Shown here: positions 25,148 to 33,796 of the stretch, piece by piece
Layout: each line of letters starts with the position of its first letter
Position numbering within the stretch: position 1 is the first letter of the stretch
Assembly (NCBI RefSeq): GCF_003231275.1
Contig: NZ_QKVL01000021.1
Span: 1-64,000 of the forward strand
Reading direction: 5' to 3'
Origin: Pseudomonas huaxiensis
GTDB lineage: Bacteria > Pseudomonadota > Gammaproteobacteria > Pseudomonadales > Pseudomonadaceae
DNA length: 64,000 nt
Notes under the pieces: model-generated
The model's database searches: none
What the model saw: the letters and a program-made list of their open reading frames with translations, nothing else
Told to the model about the DNA's origin: nothing
Made by a program: the position numbers and the translations under genes

Positions 25148-26926
25148 ATGGCTGACTATAAAGCGCCGCTGCGCGATATGCGCTTCGTCCTCAATGAGGT
25201 CTTCGAAGTCTCGAAGTTGTGGGCCGATCTGCCCGCGCTGGCTGAGACGGTAGACGAAGACACCGCCATGGCGGTGTTGGAAGAAGCCGGCAAGGTCACC
25301 GGCAAGAGCATCGCGCCGCTGAGCCGCGCCGCCGACGAAGAAGGCTGTCACTGGGACAACGGCGCGGTACGCACCCCGGCCGGCTTCATCGAGGCTTACC
25401 GGACCTACGCCGAAGGCGGTTGGGTCGGTGTTGGCGGTGACCCGGTGTACGGCGGTATGGGCATGCCCAAGGTGGTCTCGGCCCAGGTCGAGGAAATGGT
25501 CAACTCCTCCAGCCTGTCCTTCGGTCTGTACCCGATGCTGACTGCCGGCGCCTGCCTGTCGATCAACGCCCACGCCAGCGACGAGCTGAAGGAAAAGTAC
25601 CTGCCGAACATGTACGCCGGCGCCTGGGCCGGGTCCATGTGCCTGACCGAGCCGCATGCCGGCACCGACCTCGGCATCATCCGCACCCGCGCCGAGCCGC
25701 AGGCCGACGGCAGCTACAAGGTCAGCGGGACCAAGATCTTCATCACCGGCGGCGAACACGACCTCACCGAGAACATCATCCACCTGGTGCTGGCCAAGCT
25801 GCCGGACGCTCCGGCAGGTCCGAAGGGCATCTCGCTGTTCCTGGTGCCGAAATTCCTGGTCAATGCCGATGGCAGCCTGGGTGCGCGCAACCCGGCCACC
25901 TGCGGTTCGATCGAGCACAAGATGGGCATCCAGGCTTCGGCCACCTGCGTGATGAACTTCGATGATGCGGTCGGCTATCTGGTCGGCGAGCCGAACAAAG
26001 GCCTGGCGGCCATGTTCACCATGATGAACTACGAGCGCCTGGGCGTTGGTATCCAGGGCCTGGCTTCCGCCGAGCGCTCGTACCAGAACGCTGTCGAGTA
26101 CGCCCGTGACCGCCTGCAGAGCCGTGCGCCAACTGGCCCGCAGGCCAAGGACAAGGTCGCCGACCCGATCATCGTCCACCCTGACGTACGCCGCATGCTG
26201 CTGACCATGAAGGCCCTGAACGAAGGCGGCCGGGCGTTCTCCACCTACGTTGCCATGCAACTGGACACCGCCAAGTTCAGCGTCGATGCCACCGCCCGCA
26301 AGCGCGCCGAGGACCTGGTCGCGCTGCTGACGCCGGTGGCCAAGGCCTTCCTCACCGACCTCGGCCTGGAAACTGCCGTACACGGCCAGCAAGTGTTCGG
26401 CGGCCACGGCTACATCCGCGAATGGGGCCAGGAGCAACTGGTGCGTGATGTGCGCATCACCCAGATCTACGAAGGCACCAACGGCATCCAGGCGCTGGAC
26501 TTGGTGGGCCGCAAGATCGTCGGCAGCGGCGGCGCGTTCTACAAGCTGTTCGCCGACGAGATTCGCCATTTCACCGCCACGGCGGGCAGCGAGCTGGCCG
26601 AGTTCACCGCGCCGCTCAACGCCGCCCTGAATGACCTCGACGAACTGACCGCCTGGGTTCTGGACCGCGCGAAGGGCAACCCCAACGAGATCGGTGCCGC
26701 GTCGGTGGAATACCTGCACGCCTTCGGCTACACCGCCTACGCCTACATGTGGGCCTTGATGGCGCGCACCGCGCTGGCCAAGCAGGGCGAAGACACCTTC
26801 TACGCCAGCAAGCTGGGCACCGCGCGCTTCTACTTCGCCCGTCTGCTGCCGCGTCTGCAGTCGCTGTGCGCCTCGGTGAAGGCGGGAAGCGAGTCGCTGT
26901 ACCTGCTCGACGCAGAGCAGTTCTGA
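25148..26926 (+). CDS. Acyl-CoA dehydrogenase (FadE-like, PA0508 type)
   Basis: A 592-residue paralogue of the enzyme at 21627, same domain plan: ADYKAPLRDMRFVLNEVFEV, SMCLTEPHAGTDLGIIRTRA, GTKIFITGGEHDLTENIIHL, FGGHGYIREWGQEQLVRDVR and QIYEGTNGIQALDLVG. It should oxidise acyl-CoA with FAD and electron transfer flavoprotein. Its syntenic counterpart PA0508 has been described, as I recall, as preferring medium chains. No PsrA-like palindrome is visible in its 130-bp upstream gap, so the two copies are probably controlled differently. Confidence 0.93.
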   Translation: MADYKAPLRDMRFVLNEVFEVSKLWADLPALAETVDEDTAMAVLEEAGKVTGKSIAPLSRAADEEGCHWDNGAVRTPAGFIEAYRTYAEGGWVGVGGDPVYGGMGMPKVVSAQVEEMVNSSSLSFGLYPMLTAGACLSINAHASDELKEKYLPNMYAGAWAGSMCLTEPHAGTDLGIIRTRAEPQADGSYKVSGTKIFITGGEHDLTENIIHLVLAKLPDAPAGPKGISLFLVPKFLVNADGSLGARNPATCGSIEHKMGIQASATCVMNFDDAVGYLVGEPNKGLAAMFTMMNYERLGVGIQGLASAERSYQNAVEYARDRLQSRAPTGPQAKDKVADPIIVHPDVRRMLLTMKALNEGGRAFSTYVAMQLDTAKFSVDATARKRAEDLVALLTPVAKAFLTDLGLETAVHGQQVFGGHGYIREWGQEQLVRDVRITQIYEGTNGIQALDLVGRKIVGSGGAFYKLFADEIRHFTATAGSELAEFTAPLNAALNDLDELTAWVLDRAKGNPNEIGAASVEYLHAFGYTAYAYMWALMARTALAKQGEDTFYASKLGTARFYFARLLPRLQSLCASVKAGSESLYLLDAEQF

Positions 26927-26934
26927 CGTGAATG

Positions 26935-26962
26935 CGCCATGTAAGCATTTACTTACATGGCG
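26935..26962. repeat. Perfect inverted repeat after the second dehydrogenase
   Basis: CGCCATGTAAG and CTTACATGGCG, 11 bp each around 6 bases, 9 bp past the stop. No T run follows on the plus strand, so it is more likely an mRNA 3'-end stem or a protein site than a simple terminator. Confidence 0.6.
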
Positions 26963-27115
26963 TGGTGGTCTTTGGCGTCTTCCGGAATATTGGATCCACA
27001 GTTAATCTTTCTCACATGGACGTCGCGCAGGACGCGCAATGAACAACCAGGGATGAACGAAGGATTCTCACCAGGATGGTGGGGCGAAAGGGAAGTCAAA
27101 AGGGAAACAGTCTGC

Positions 27116-27146
27116 AAAACCCCGCTTCGGCGGGGTTTTCTTTTTC
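27116..27146. terminator. Bidirectional terminator
   Basis: AAAACCCCGC-TTCG-GCGGGGTTTTCTTTTT: a GC-rich stem with a UUCG-type loop, T run on the plus strand and A run on the other side. It serves the dehydrogenase gene and the LysR gene that ends at 27155. Confidence 0.9.
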
Positions 27147-27154
27147 CTGTGTTT

Positions 27155-28075
27155 TTATCCCAGTACATCCAGCGGCGACACGCCCATCGGCCGCGGGGCG
27201 ATCTCTTCTTCCAGCAGCGTGTGCAGCAACTCCACCGACGCCTGCTGACGCTGAGCATCGCGGAACACCAGCCCGACCTTCAGCGGCACCCGTGGCTCGC
27301 TCAACGGCTTCCAGAGCAACTCCGGATCTTCCGACCCCTCCTGCGCCCGCCCCGGCAACACTGTCGCCAGCGAAGTGTGCGCCAGGCTGTCGAGTATCCC
27401 ACCCATATTGTTCATTTCCGCTTGCACCTGCGGGCGCCGGCCCAGGTTGGCCAGTTGGCCTTGCCAGATCTGCCGCACCTGGAATTCCTCGCCGAGGAGG
27501 ATCATCGGCAGTTCGGCGGCCTGTTTCAGCGAGACCTTCTTGAACTCGCGCAGCGGGTGCGTGTGCGGAATCACGACTTGTAACTCGTCCTCGTACAGCA
27601 GCAGCCCGTGCAGCCCCGCCTGACGCGGCGGCAGGTAGCTGATGCCGATGTCCAGCGTGCCGTTGAGCAGACGCCGTTCGATCTCCATCCCCGACAGTTC
27701 GTAGATCTGCACCACCAGGTGCGGCTGGGCCTTGCGCACCCGGTCGAGCAACTGCGGCACCAGGCTCGGCCGTACCGTTTGCAGCACACCGATGGCCAAG
27801 GTACGCAGGGCCTGGCCCTTGAAGTTGCGCAGCGCTTCGCGGGCCCGCTGCAGGCCGTCGAGCAGGGGCACGGCGTGGTTGTAGAGAGTGTGCGCGGCCA
27901 GGGTTGGCAGCAGGCGCTTGTTGCCGCGCTCGAACAGGCTGACATCAAGGCTGTGCTCGAGCTGGCGGATCTGTTGCGACAGCGCGGGCTGCGACAGCGA
28001 CAGGCGCTCGGCGGCGCGGCCGACATGGCCTTCTTCATATACCGCGACGAAATAACGCAGTTGGCGAAAATCCAT
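27155..28075 (-). CDS. LysR-family transcriptional regulator (CynR-like)
   Basis: A 306-residue LysR protein. The N-terminal helix-turn-helix is MDFRQLRYFVAVYEEGHVGR followed by AERLSLSQPALSQQIRQLEH; the rest is the two-lobed effector domain (LRTLAIGVLQTVRPSLVPQL, LDIGISYLPP). The pattern is close to CynR/CbbR-like members. It is divergent from the MOSC gene with about 100 bp between them, so it may regulate the MOSC-aminotransferase pair as well as itself; the effector is not known. Confidence 0.93.
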   Translation of the reverse strand: MDFRQLRYFVAVYEEGHVGRAAERLSLSQPALSQQIRQLEHSLDVSLFERGNKRLLPTLAAHTLYNHAVPLLDGLQRAREALRNFKGQALRTLAIGVLQTVRPSLVPQLLDRVRKAQPHLVVQIYELSGMEIERRLLNGTLDIGISYLPPRQAGLHGLLLYEDELQVVIPHTHPLREFKKVSLKQAAELPMILLGEEFQVRQIWQGQLANLGRRPQVQAEMNNMGGILDSLAHTSLATVLPGRAQEGSEDPELLWKPLSEPRVPLKVGLVFRDAQRQQASVELLHTLLEEEIAPRPMGVSPLDVLG

Positions 28076-28178
28076 AACTTCTACTTATCGAAAAAGCTCG
28101 AAAAACGAAATGGCCGCGATGGCCAGAGACGCCTAGTCTATGCCCGTATTCACAAGGTTTACAGGGCCAGAAGGCGCG

Positions 28179-28877
28179 ATGAACACCGTATATGTGGATG
28201 GCGTTTACATAGGCAAGGCAAAGAATCTCGGTCACGGTTTGATGACCGATATCGATAAGGAAGAGGTTGCGCGGCGGCTTTGGTTATGGCCGCAGGGGCT
28301 TGGAAGCGATGAACACGGCGACCCACGTTTCCACACCGGCCCGGAACGGGCCCTGCACCACTATCCGGCCGAGCACTACGCCTGGTGGCGGAAACGTTAT
28401 CCACAGATCGACTGGCGGGCACCGGCGTTTGGCGAAAACCTCTCGACCCACGGCGTCACCGAAGAACAGGTGTGCCTGGGCGACCTGTTCCGCTGGGGCG
28501 GGGCGTTGCTGCAAATCAGCCAGCCGCGCTCGCCCTGTTACCGCCTGAGCCACCGCTGGGGACTGTCGGAGCTGCCGCAACAGGCGCAGGACAGTGGCCG
28601 CTGCGGCTGGTTCTACCGGGTGCTCAAGCCCGGCTTCGTCAGTGCCGACGAGCCTTTTGAACTGATACAGCGCAGTTATCCCGGACTCACCGTGGCCTGG
28701 GCGCTGCACACTTTTTACCGTGAACCTCTGGAGCATGCGGGTTTGAAGAAGCTGGTGGATTGTCCGGCCCTGTCGTCACGCTGGCGCGATATCGCGATCA
28801 AGCGTCTGCGCAGCGGCAGGGTCGAAGACTGGAGCGCACGCTTGCTCGGCCTGCCACTGGAAGGACTGCGCGCATGA
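28179..28877 (+). CDS. MOSC domain-containing protein
   Basis: A 232-residue MOSC protein of the YiiM type. MOSC domains carry sulfur, often tied to molybdenum cofactor; YiiM acts on N-hydroxylated compounds. Landmarks are ERALHHYPAEHYAWW, FGENLSTHGVTEEQVCLGDL, LLQISQPRSPCYRLSHRW with the conserved Cys, and GWFYRVLKPGFV. ATG 28179 is chosen for AGAAGG 5 bp upstream; an ATG at 28140 in frame has no such site. It overlaps the aminotransferase start as ATGA, so the two are co-translated. Confidence 0.88.
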   Translation: MNTVYVDGVYIGKAKNLGHGLMTDIDKEEVARRLWLWPQGLGSDEHGDPRFHTGPERALHHYPAEHYAWWRKRYPQIDWRAPAFGENLSTHGVTEEQVCLGDLFRWGGALLQISQPRSPCYRLSHRWGLSELPQQAQDSGRCGWFYRVLKPGFVSADEPFELIQRSYPGLTVAWALHTFYREPLEHAGLKKLVDCPALSSRWRDIAIKRLRSGRVEDWSARLLGLPLEGLRA

Positions 28878-30154
28878 ACCTGTTCAACCTGCGGCGCCAG
28901 GCGGCACGTGCCGCTGAAACCGCGCCGGTACCGGCACCGGCCGATCCGGTCGATCCGCTCTCCCGCGAGCACCTGATGCCGGCCATCGAACGTGCCGCGC
29001 AGGTCTTCGTCCGTGGCCAGGGCTCCTGGCTGTGGGACAGCGAAGGCCGAGCCTACCTCGACTTCACTCAGGGCAACGCGGTCAACAGCCTCGGCCACAG
29101 CCCCAAGGCGCTGGTCCAGGCCCTGAGCGGCCAGGCTCAGGCGCTGATCAATTCTGGCGCGGGCTTTCACAACCGTGGCCAGCTCAAGCTGGTAAACCTG
29201 CTGTGCCAGAGTACCGGCAGCGACCAGGCTTACCTGCTCAACAGCGGTGCCGAGGCCTGTGAAGGGGCGATCAAGCTGGCGCGCAAATGGGGCCAGCTTC
29301 ACCGCAACGGCGCCTATCACATCATCACTGCCAGCCAGGCCACCCATGGCCGCAGCCTCGGGGCGCTGGCCGCTTCCGACCCGCTGCCGTGCAACCGCTG
29401 CGAGCCGGGCCTGCCGGGCTTTAGCAAGGTGCCGTTCAACGATCTGCCGGCACTGCATGCGGCAGTGGATTCGCGCACCGTGGCGATCATGCTGGAGCCG
29501 ATTCAGGGCGAGGCCGGCGTGATCCCGGCGACCCAGCACTACCTCAAAGGTGTGGAGCGGCTGTGCCGCGAGCTGGGCATCCTGCTGATTCTTGATGAAG
29601 TGCAGACCGGTGTGGGCCGCTGCGGTGCGCTGCTCGCCGAAGAAACCTACGGCGTGCGCGCCGACATTCTCACCCTAGGCAAGGGCCTCGGTGGCGGCGT
29701 ACCGATCGCCGCACTACTGGCCCGCGGTACCGCGTGCTGTGCCGAAGCCGGTGAACTGGAAGGCAGCCACCACGGCAACGCGCTGATGAGCGCGGCGGGC
29801 CTGGCAGTGCTGGAAACGGTGCTGGACGGCGGTTTCCTGAGCCAGGTGCAAGACGCCGGGCGCCACCTGCGCGACGGCTTGAGCCGGCTGGCCGGACGTT
29901 ACGGTCAAGGTGAAGTTCGCGGCCAGGGCCTGTTGTGGGGGCTGGAACTGAACGAGCCGCTGGCGGCCGAGGTGGTCAAGGCGGCGTTGCAGGAAGGCCT
30001 GCTGCTCAATGCGCCGCAGCCGAATGTGTTGCGCTTCTCACCGGCGCTGACCGTCAGTCACGGCAATATCGACGAAATGCTGCTGCGTCTGGCCCGGGCC
30101 TTCTCCCGCGTCCATACCGCACAACTGAGCCGGCGCCGCGAAGCCAACGCCTGA
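28874..30154 (+). CDS. Class III aminotransferase (acetylornithine aminotransferase-like)
   Basis: PLP-dependent aminotransferase of 426 residues in the ArgD/AruC group. LLNSGAEACEGAIKLARKWG binds the cofactor phosphate, LLILDEVQTGVGRCG has the Asp for the pyridine ring, and ILTLGKGLGGGVPIAALLAR has the Schiff-base Lys. A 35-residue N-terminal extension rich in Ala and Pro is unusual. ATG 28874 lies within the MOSC gene end. It is not in an arginine cluster here, so the amino donor is uncertain; an omega-amino acid is the likely kind. A strong terminator follows. Confidence 0.88.
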   Translation: MNLFNLRRQAARAAETAPVPAPADPVDPLSREHLMPAIERAAQVFVRGQGSWLWDSEGRAYLDFTQGNAVNSLGHSPKALVQALSGQAQALINSGAGFHNRGQLKLVNLLCQSTGSDQAYLLNSGAEACEGAIKLARKWGQLHRNGAYHIITASQATHGRSLGALAASDPLPCNRCEPGLPGFSKVPFNDLPALHAAVDSRTVAIMLEPIQGEAGVIPATQHYLKGVERLCRELGILLILDEVQTGVGRCGALLAEETYGVRADILTLGKGLGGGVPIAALLARGTACCAEAGELEGSHHGNALMSAAGLAVLETVLDGGFLSQVQDAGRHLRDGLSRLAGRYGQGEVRGQGLLWGLELNEPLAAEVVKAALQEGLLLNAPQPNVLRFSPALTVSHGNIDEMLLRLARAFSRVHTAQLSRRREANA

Positions 30155-30202
30155 CCCGGCCTCAGTCACGAATCAAACGAACCGTCTCGCGTTCCTGCGC
30201 GT

Positions 30203-30242
30203 CGCCCCGGACCTGTTGTTTTTGGTCTGGGGCGTTTTTTTT
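30203..30242 (+). terminator. Rho-independent terminator
   Basis: CGCCCCGGACC, a T-rich loop, GGTCTGGGGCG, then eight T. It ends the MOSC-aminotransferase transcript. Confidence 0.9.
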
Positions 30243-30326
30243 CCGGCAATGGCGACTGGCTATGCTGTGGGGAACCGCGGCGCAGAGGCCGGGGTCAGAA
30301 CAGGACATCATTCGAGGAGATGTTTC

Positions 30327-30485
30327 ATGGACTTCATCCGCATCATCATCGCCATCCTCCTGCCGCCGCTGGGGGTGTTTCTGCAGGTGGGGTTCGGCGG
30401 GGCGTTCTGGCTGAACATCTTGCTGACGCTGCTGGGGTACATTCCAGGGATCGTGCATGCGGTGTACATCATCGCCAAGCGGTGA
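30327..30485 (+). CDS. Pmp3/YqaE-family small membrane protein
   Basis: A 52-residue peptide that is almost all membrane: two hydrophobic helices (FIRIIIAILLPPLGVFLQVG and FWLNILLTLLGYIPGIVHAV) around the FGGAFW turn. This is the PMP3/YqaE signature, a proteolipid linked to membrane potential and stress. ATG 30327 follows GAGGAG by 7 bp. The open frame extends upstream but runs through the terminator. Single gene, closed by the long REP palindrome. Confidence 0.9.
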   Translation: MDFIRIIIAILLPPLGVFLQVGFGGAFWLNILLTLLGYIPGIVHAVYIIAKR

Positions 30486-30497
30486 ATCTTCCGGCCC

Positions 30498-30597
30498 TAA
30501 TCGCTGCGGTTCGGCGCCCCGACAAGCCAGCTCCCAAAGGTCCGGTATATGCAGCTTGTGGGAGCTGGCTTGTCGGGGCGCCGAACCGCAGCGATTA
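30498..30597. repeat. REP palindrome with perfect 39-bp arms
   Basis: Arms 30498-30536 and 30559-30597 are exact reverse complements around a 22-nt loop. The left arm shares 38 identical bases with the repeat at 2193-2230. It separates the Pmp3 gene from the 3' end of the S9 peptidase gene. Confidence 0.93.
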
Positions 30598-30602
30598 GGC
30601 CA

Positions 30603-32423
30603 TCAAGACCAACCCAAAACCTTGCAGTAAAACCGCCACTCCTCCTCCAGCGCATGCGCCAGGTTTGCCGCCGTCCTGAACCCATGCCGCTCGGTCGGAT
30701 AGAAATGCCCCACCGCCTCAATACCATTGGCCTTCAGCGCCGCCAGCATCGAACGGGTCTGTTCCGGCACTACCACCGCGTCCAGTTCGCCCTGGAAGAA
30801 AATCACCGGCACCTTGATGTTCCCCGCGTGCAGTAGCGGCGTGCGGGCGTGGTAGCGCTCGGCATCCCGTTGCGGGTCGCCGATCAGCCAGTCCAGATAA
30901 TCCCCTTCGAACTTGTGCGTGGCCCGGGCCAGCGCCACGGGATCGCTGACCCCATACAGGCTGGCGCCGGCGCGGAATACGTCGTGGAAGGCGAGGGCGC
31001 ACAAGGTGGTGTAGCCGCCCGCGCTGCCACCACGGATAAATGCCTGGGCCGGATCGATCAAGCCTTCAGCCGCCAGATGCGCGACCGCTGCGCAGGCGTC
31101 TTGCACATCCACCTCGCCCCAACGCAAGTGCAGCGCCTGCCGGTAGGCTCGGCCATAGCCGCTGCTGCCGCGGTAATTGAGATCGGCCACGGCGAAGCCG
31201 CGCTGTGCCCAGTACTGGATGCGGGGGTCGAGCACCGGATAACAGGCCGAGGTCGGCCCGCCATGGATGAACACGATCAGCGGCGTCGGGCCGCTGCCGT
31301 TCATCGCCGGGTAGAAGAAGCCGTGAGCCTCGCCGTCGCCGCTCGGGTAGCTGAAACCACGCGGGCGGCTGATGCCTTCGGCGGGTAACGGCAGTACGCC
31401 GCCGGCCAGCACCTGGACGTCATGGCTACGGCGGTCGATGGCGATCACCGCTGGCGGGCTGACCGGTGAGGCGGCGATGGTGTAGATCGATGTGGCGTCC
31501 AGATCGAGGCTGCGGAAGCGGCTGTAGTCGCCGCTGAAGTCTTCCAGTTCACCGTTCGCTGTGCGCAGGCCGAGGCGGGCGAAACCGCTTTCGAACCAGC
31601 TCGCCAGGTAGCCATCGGCCACCGGCAGCCAGGTGCTGGCGCCCAGTTGCCACGGCGCGCCGGCATGGTCGGCGTTGGCGGCGGGCAGGGGCTGCCACTG
31701 ACCGTCGATTTCGCCCCAGGGCTGCCAATAGCCGTTGCGGTCGGACAGGCAGCAAAGCCGGCCATCGCGGTCGAAACGCGGCTGTTGCAGTGATTGCGGG
31801 GTGTCGTCGCCGGCGATGCAGCGCGGTGCCTGCTGCCCGTCACGGACATAGAGCCGGGTCGCGGTCCAGGGCTGGTCGGGCCGGCTCCATTCGATCCAGG
31901 CCAGGCGTTGGCCGTCATCGCTCAAGGTCGGCGCGGCGTAGAAGTCCGCGCCTTCGGCCAGCACGTCCCGTTCACCGTCGGCGGCAATGGCCACCAGCCG
32001 ATGTTCCACCTGTTCGGGGGCGTGGGTTTCTTCCACCGCCAGCAGCCGTCCGGCGGCCCAGAGCAGGTCGCCATAGCGGCGCTGGCCTTGGGTCAGGGGC
32101 TGCGGTGGGCCTCCGTCGAGGGTTTGGCGGTAGAGCTGTTGGTCACTTTCGTTGACGAACACCAGCCCGTCGTCGCTCAGGCAGAACGAGCCGCCGCCGT
32201 ATTCGTAAACCCGGCTGCGCACGCTGAAGCCGACCGGAGTCAGGCAGCGGGCCAGGCCGTCGCGCCAGTGCCAGATCCGGCAGGCGCCGTCGAGTGGACG
32301 GAATTCGTTCCAGAACAGGCCATGGGCACCGACCTTCAGTTCAGCGAAGTCGGTGCCGGCGGCGACGGCCTGGTCGGCGCTGAAGCGCTCAGCCGCGAGC
32401 GATGAGTCGGGAGTTTCGATCAT
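30603..32423 (-). CDS. S9-family (prolyl oligopeptidase type) peptidase of the pqq locus
   Basis: A 606-residue peptidase with an N-terminal beta-propeller region and a C-terminal alpha/beta hydrolase domain. The catalytic triad reads S467 (GGSAGGYTT), D548 (FQGELDAVV) and H580 (TERHGF). No signal peptide. It follows pqqE and its ATG at 32423 overlaps the pqqE end by 35 bases, so it is in the pqq transcript. A peptidase in this place is reported in pseudomonad pqq clusters under different names (pqqM in P. fluorescens, pqqH in P. aeruginosa, from memory). A role in trimming PqqA-derived peptide is plausible but not shown. Confidence 0.9.
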   Translation of the reverse strand: MIETPDSSLAAERFSADQAVAAGTDFAELKVGAHGLFWNEFRPLDGACRIWHWRDGLARCLTPVGFSVRSRVYEYGGGSFCLSDDGLVFVNESDQQLYRQTLDGGPPQPLTQGQRRYGDLLWAAGRLLAVEETHAPEQVEHRLVAIAADGERDVLAEGADFYAAPTLSDDGQRLAWIEWSRPDQPWTATRLYVRDGQQAPRCIAGDDTPQSLQQPRFDRDGRLCCLSDRNGYWQPWGEIDGQWQPLPAANADHAGAPWQLGASTWLPVADGYLASWFESGFARLGLRTANGELEDFSGDYSRFRSLDLDATSIYTIAASPVSPPAVIAIDRRSHDVQVLAGGVLPLPAEGISRPRGFSYPSGDGEAHGFFYPAMNGSGPTPLIVFIHGGPTSACYPVLDPRIQYWAQRGFAVADLNYRGSSGYGRAYRQALHLRWGEVDVQDACAAVAHLAAEGLIDPAQAFIRGGSAGGYTTLCALAFHDVFRAGASLYGVSDPVALARATHKFEGDYLDWLIGDPQRDAERYHARTPLLHAGNIKVPVIFFQGELDAVVVPEQTRSMLAALKANGIEAVGHFYPTERHGFRTAANLAHALEEEWRFYCKVLGWS

Positions 32424-33528
32424 TGCGGAAGGTCATCTGGTCGATGGTCAGGCTGGCGGTCTCGGCCTCCTCCCGCGCCGCGAGAATCATGCCGTGGTCC
32501 GCCGATTTGGCACACACCGGATCAGCCTTGCTGGCGTCGCCGGTGAGCATGAACGCCTGGCAGCGGCAGCCGCCGAAATCACGTTCTTTCTCATCGCACG
32601 AGCGGCACGGCTCAGGCATCCAGTCATAACCACGATAGCGGTTGAAACCGAAGGAGTCGTACCAGATGTGCTGCATGCTGTGCTCGCGCACATTGGGAAA
32701 CTGTACCGGCAGTTGCCGCGCGCCATGGCAGGGCAGGGCCGTGCCGTCCGGGGTGACGGTGAGGAACACGCTGCCCCAGCCGTTCATGCAGGCTTTGGGG
32801 CGTTCTTCGTAGTAGTCCGGGGTGACGAAGATCAGCTTGCACGGATTGCCTTCGGCCTTGAGCCGATCGCGGTATTCGTTGGTGATGCGCTCGGCCCGCT
32901 CCAGTTGCGCGCGGGTCGGCAGCAGGCCGACGCGGTTCAGGTGCGCCCAGCCGTAGAACTGGCAGGTGGCGAGCTCGACGAAGTCGGCTTCGAGGGCGAT
33001 GCACAGCTCGATGATGCGGTCGATGCGGTCGATGTTGTGCCGATGGGTGACGAAGTTCAGCACCATCGGATAGCCCTGGGCCTTCACCGCCCGGGCCATT
33101 TCCAGCTTCTGCGCGAAGGCTTTCTTCGAGCCGGCAAGCAGGTTGTTCACCTGTTCGTCGCTGGCCTGAAAGCTGATCTGGATGTGATCGAGCCCGGCCT
33201 TCTTGAAGGTGGCGATCTTCTCTTCGGTCAGGCCGATGCCCGAGGTGATCAGGTTGGTGTAGTAGCCCAGTCGCCGGCCTTCGCCGATCAGCTCGGCGAG
33301 GTCCTGGCGCACCAGCGGCTCACCGCCGGAAAAGCCCAGTTGCGCCGCGCCCATTTCCCGCGCCTCGGCCATCACCTTGAACCACTGCTCGGTGGTCAGT
33401 TCCTGGCCTTGGGCAGCGAAGTCCAGCGGGTTGGAGCAGTACGGGCATTGCAGCGGGCAGCGGTAGGTCAGCTCGGCCAGCAGCCACAACGGCAGGCCGA
33501 CCTCGGGCTTGCCGGGTTGCTCACTCAA
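32389..33528 (-). CDS. pqqE: PQQ biosynthesis radical SAM enzyme PqqE
   Basis: Links Glu and Tyr of the PqqA peptide, the first step of PQQ synthesis. 379 residues. The SAM cluster motif is TYRCPLQCPYCSNP (C-x3-C-x2-C). The C-terminal SPASM domain has CMNGWGSVFLTVTPDG, LPCHGA and PCRSCDEKERDFGGCRCQAF. No ATG or GTG lies near the conserved N-terminus; TTG 33528 (then SEQPGKPEVGLP) overlaps the pqqD stop by eight bases and is the best start. The longer open frame to 33642 is a shadow of pqqD. Confidence 0.95.
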   Translation of the reverse strand: MSEQPGKPEVGLPLWLLAELTYRCPLQCPYCSNPLDFAAQGQELTTEQWFKVMAEAREMGAAQLGFSGGEPLVRQDLAELIGEGRRLGYYTNLITSGIGLTEEKIATFKKAGLDHIQISFQASDEQVNNLLAGSKKAFAQKLEMARAVKAQGYPMVLNFVTHRHNIDRIDRIIELCIALEADFVELATCQFYGWAHLNRVGLLPTRAQLERAERITNEYRDRLKAEGNPCKLIFVTPDYYEERPKACMNGWGSVFLTVTPDGTALPCHGARQLPVQFPNVREHSMQHIWYDSFGFNRYRGYDWMPEPCRSCDEKERDFGGCRCQAFMLTGDASKADPVCAKSADHGMILAAREEAETASLTIDQMTFRNDRNSRLIARG

Positions 33529-33796
33529 GGGTGATCCAGTGTTCGGCACGGGCCACCTCCATGAATTGCTCGATGTCTTCGGGAAGCTCGGGCACACCGG
33601 GGAATTTCTCGTCGAGCAGGGCGATGATCGCGTTGACGTCACGCTCGCCGTCGATCAGCTCGCCGATCAGCGCGGCGCTTTCGTTGAGCTTGATCATGCC
33701 CTCGGGATACAGCAGCACGTGGGCTTTCTGTGCCGGCTCGTACTGGAAGCGGTAGCCGGGACGCCAGCGCGGGGTCAGGTGTCGGTCGAAGCTCAT
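33521..33796 (-). CDS. pqqD: PqqA-binding chaperone PqqD
   Basis: A 91-residue RiPP recognition element that binds PqqA and delivers it to PqqE. The segments are RWRPGYRFQYEPAQKAHVLL, YPEGMIKLNESAALIGELID and FMEVARAEHWITLE, all typical. ATG 33796 overlaps the pqqC stop as ATGA and its own end overlaps pqqE, so C, D and E are coupled. Confidence 0.96.
   Translation of the reverse strand: MSFDRHLTPRWRPGYRFQYEPAQKAHVLLYPEGMIKLNESAALIGELIDGERDVNAIIALLDEKFPGVPELPEDIEQFMEVARAEHWITLE

Noticed and set aside
28140..28178. ATG 28140 as the start of the MOSC gene
   Set aside because: No ribosome binding site in front, while ATG 28179 has AGAAGG at the proper distance and fits the domain start.
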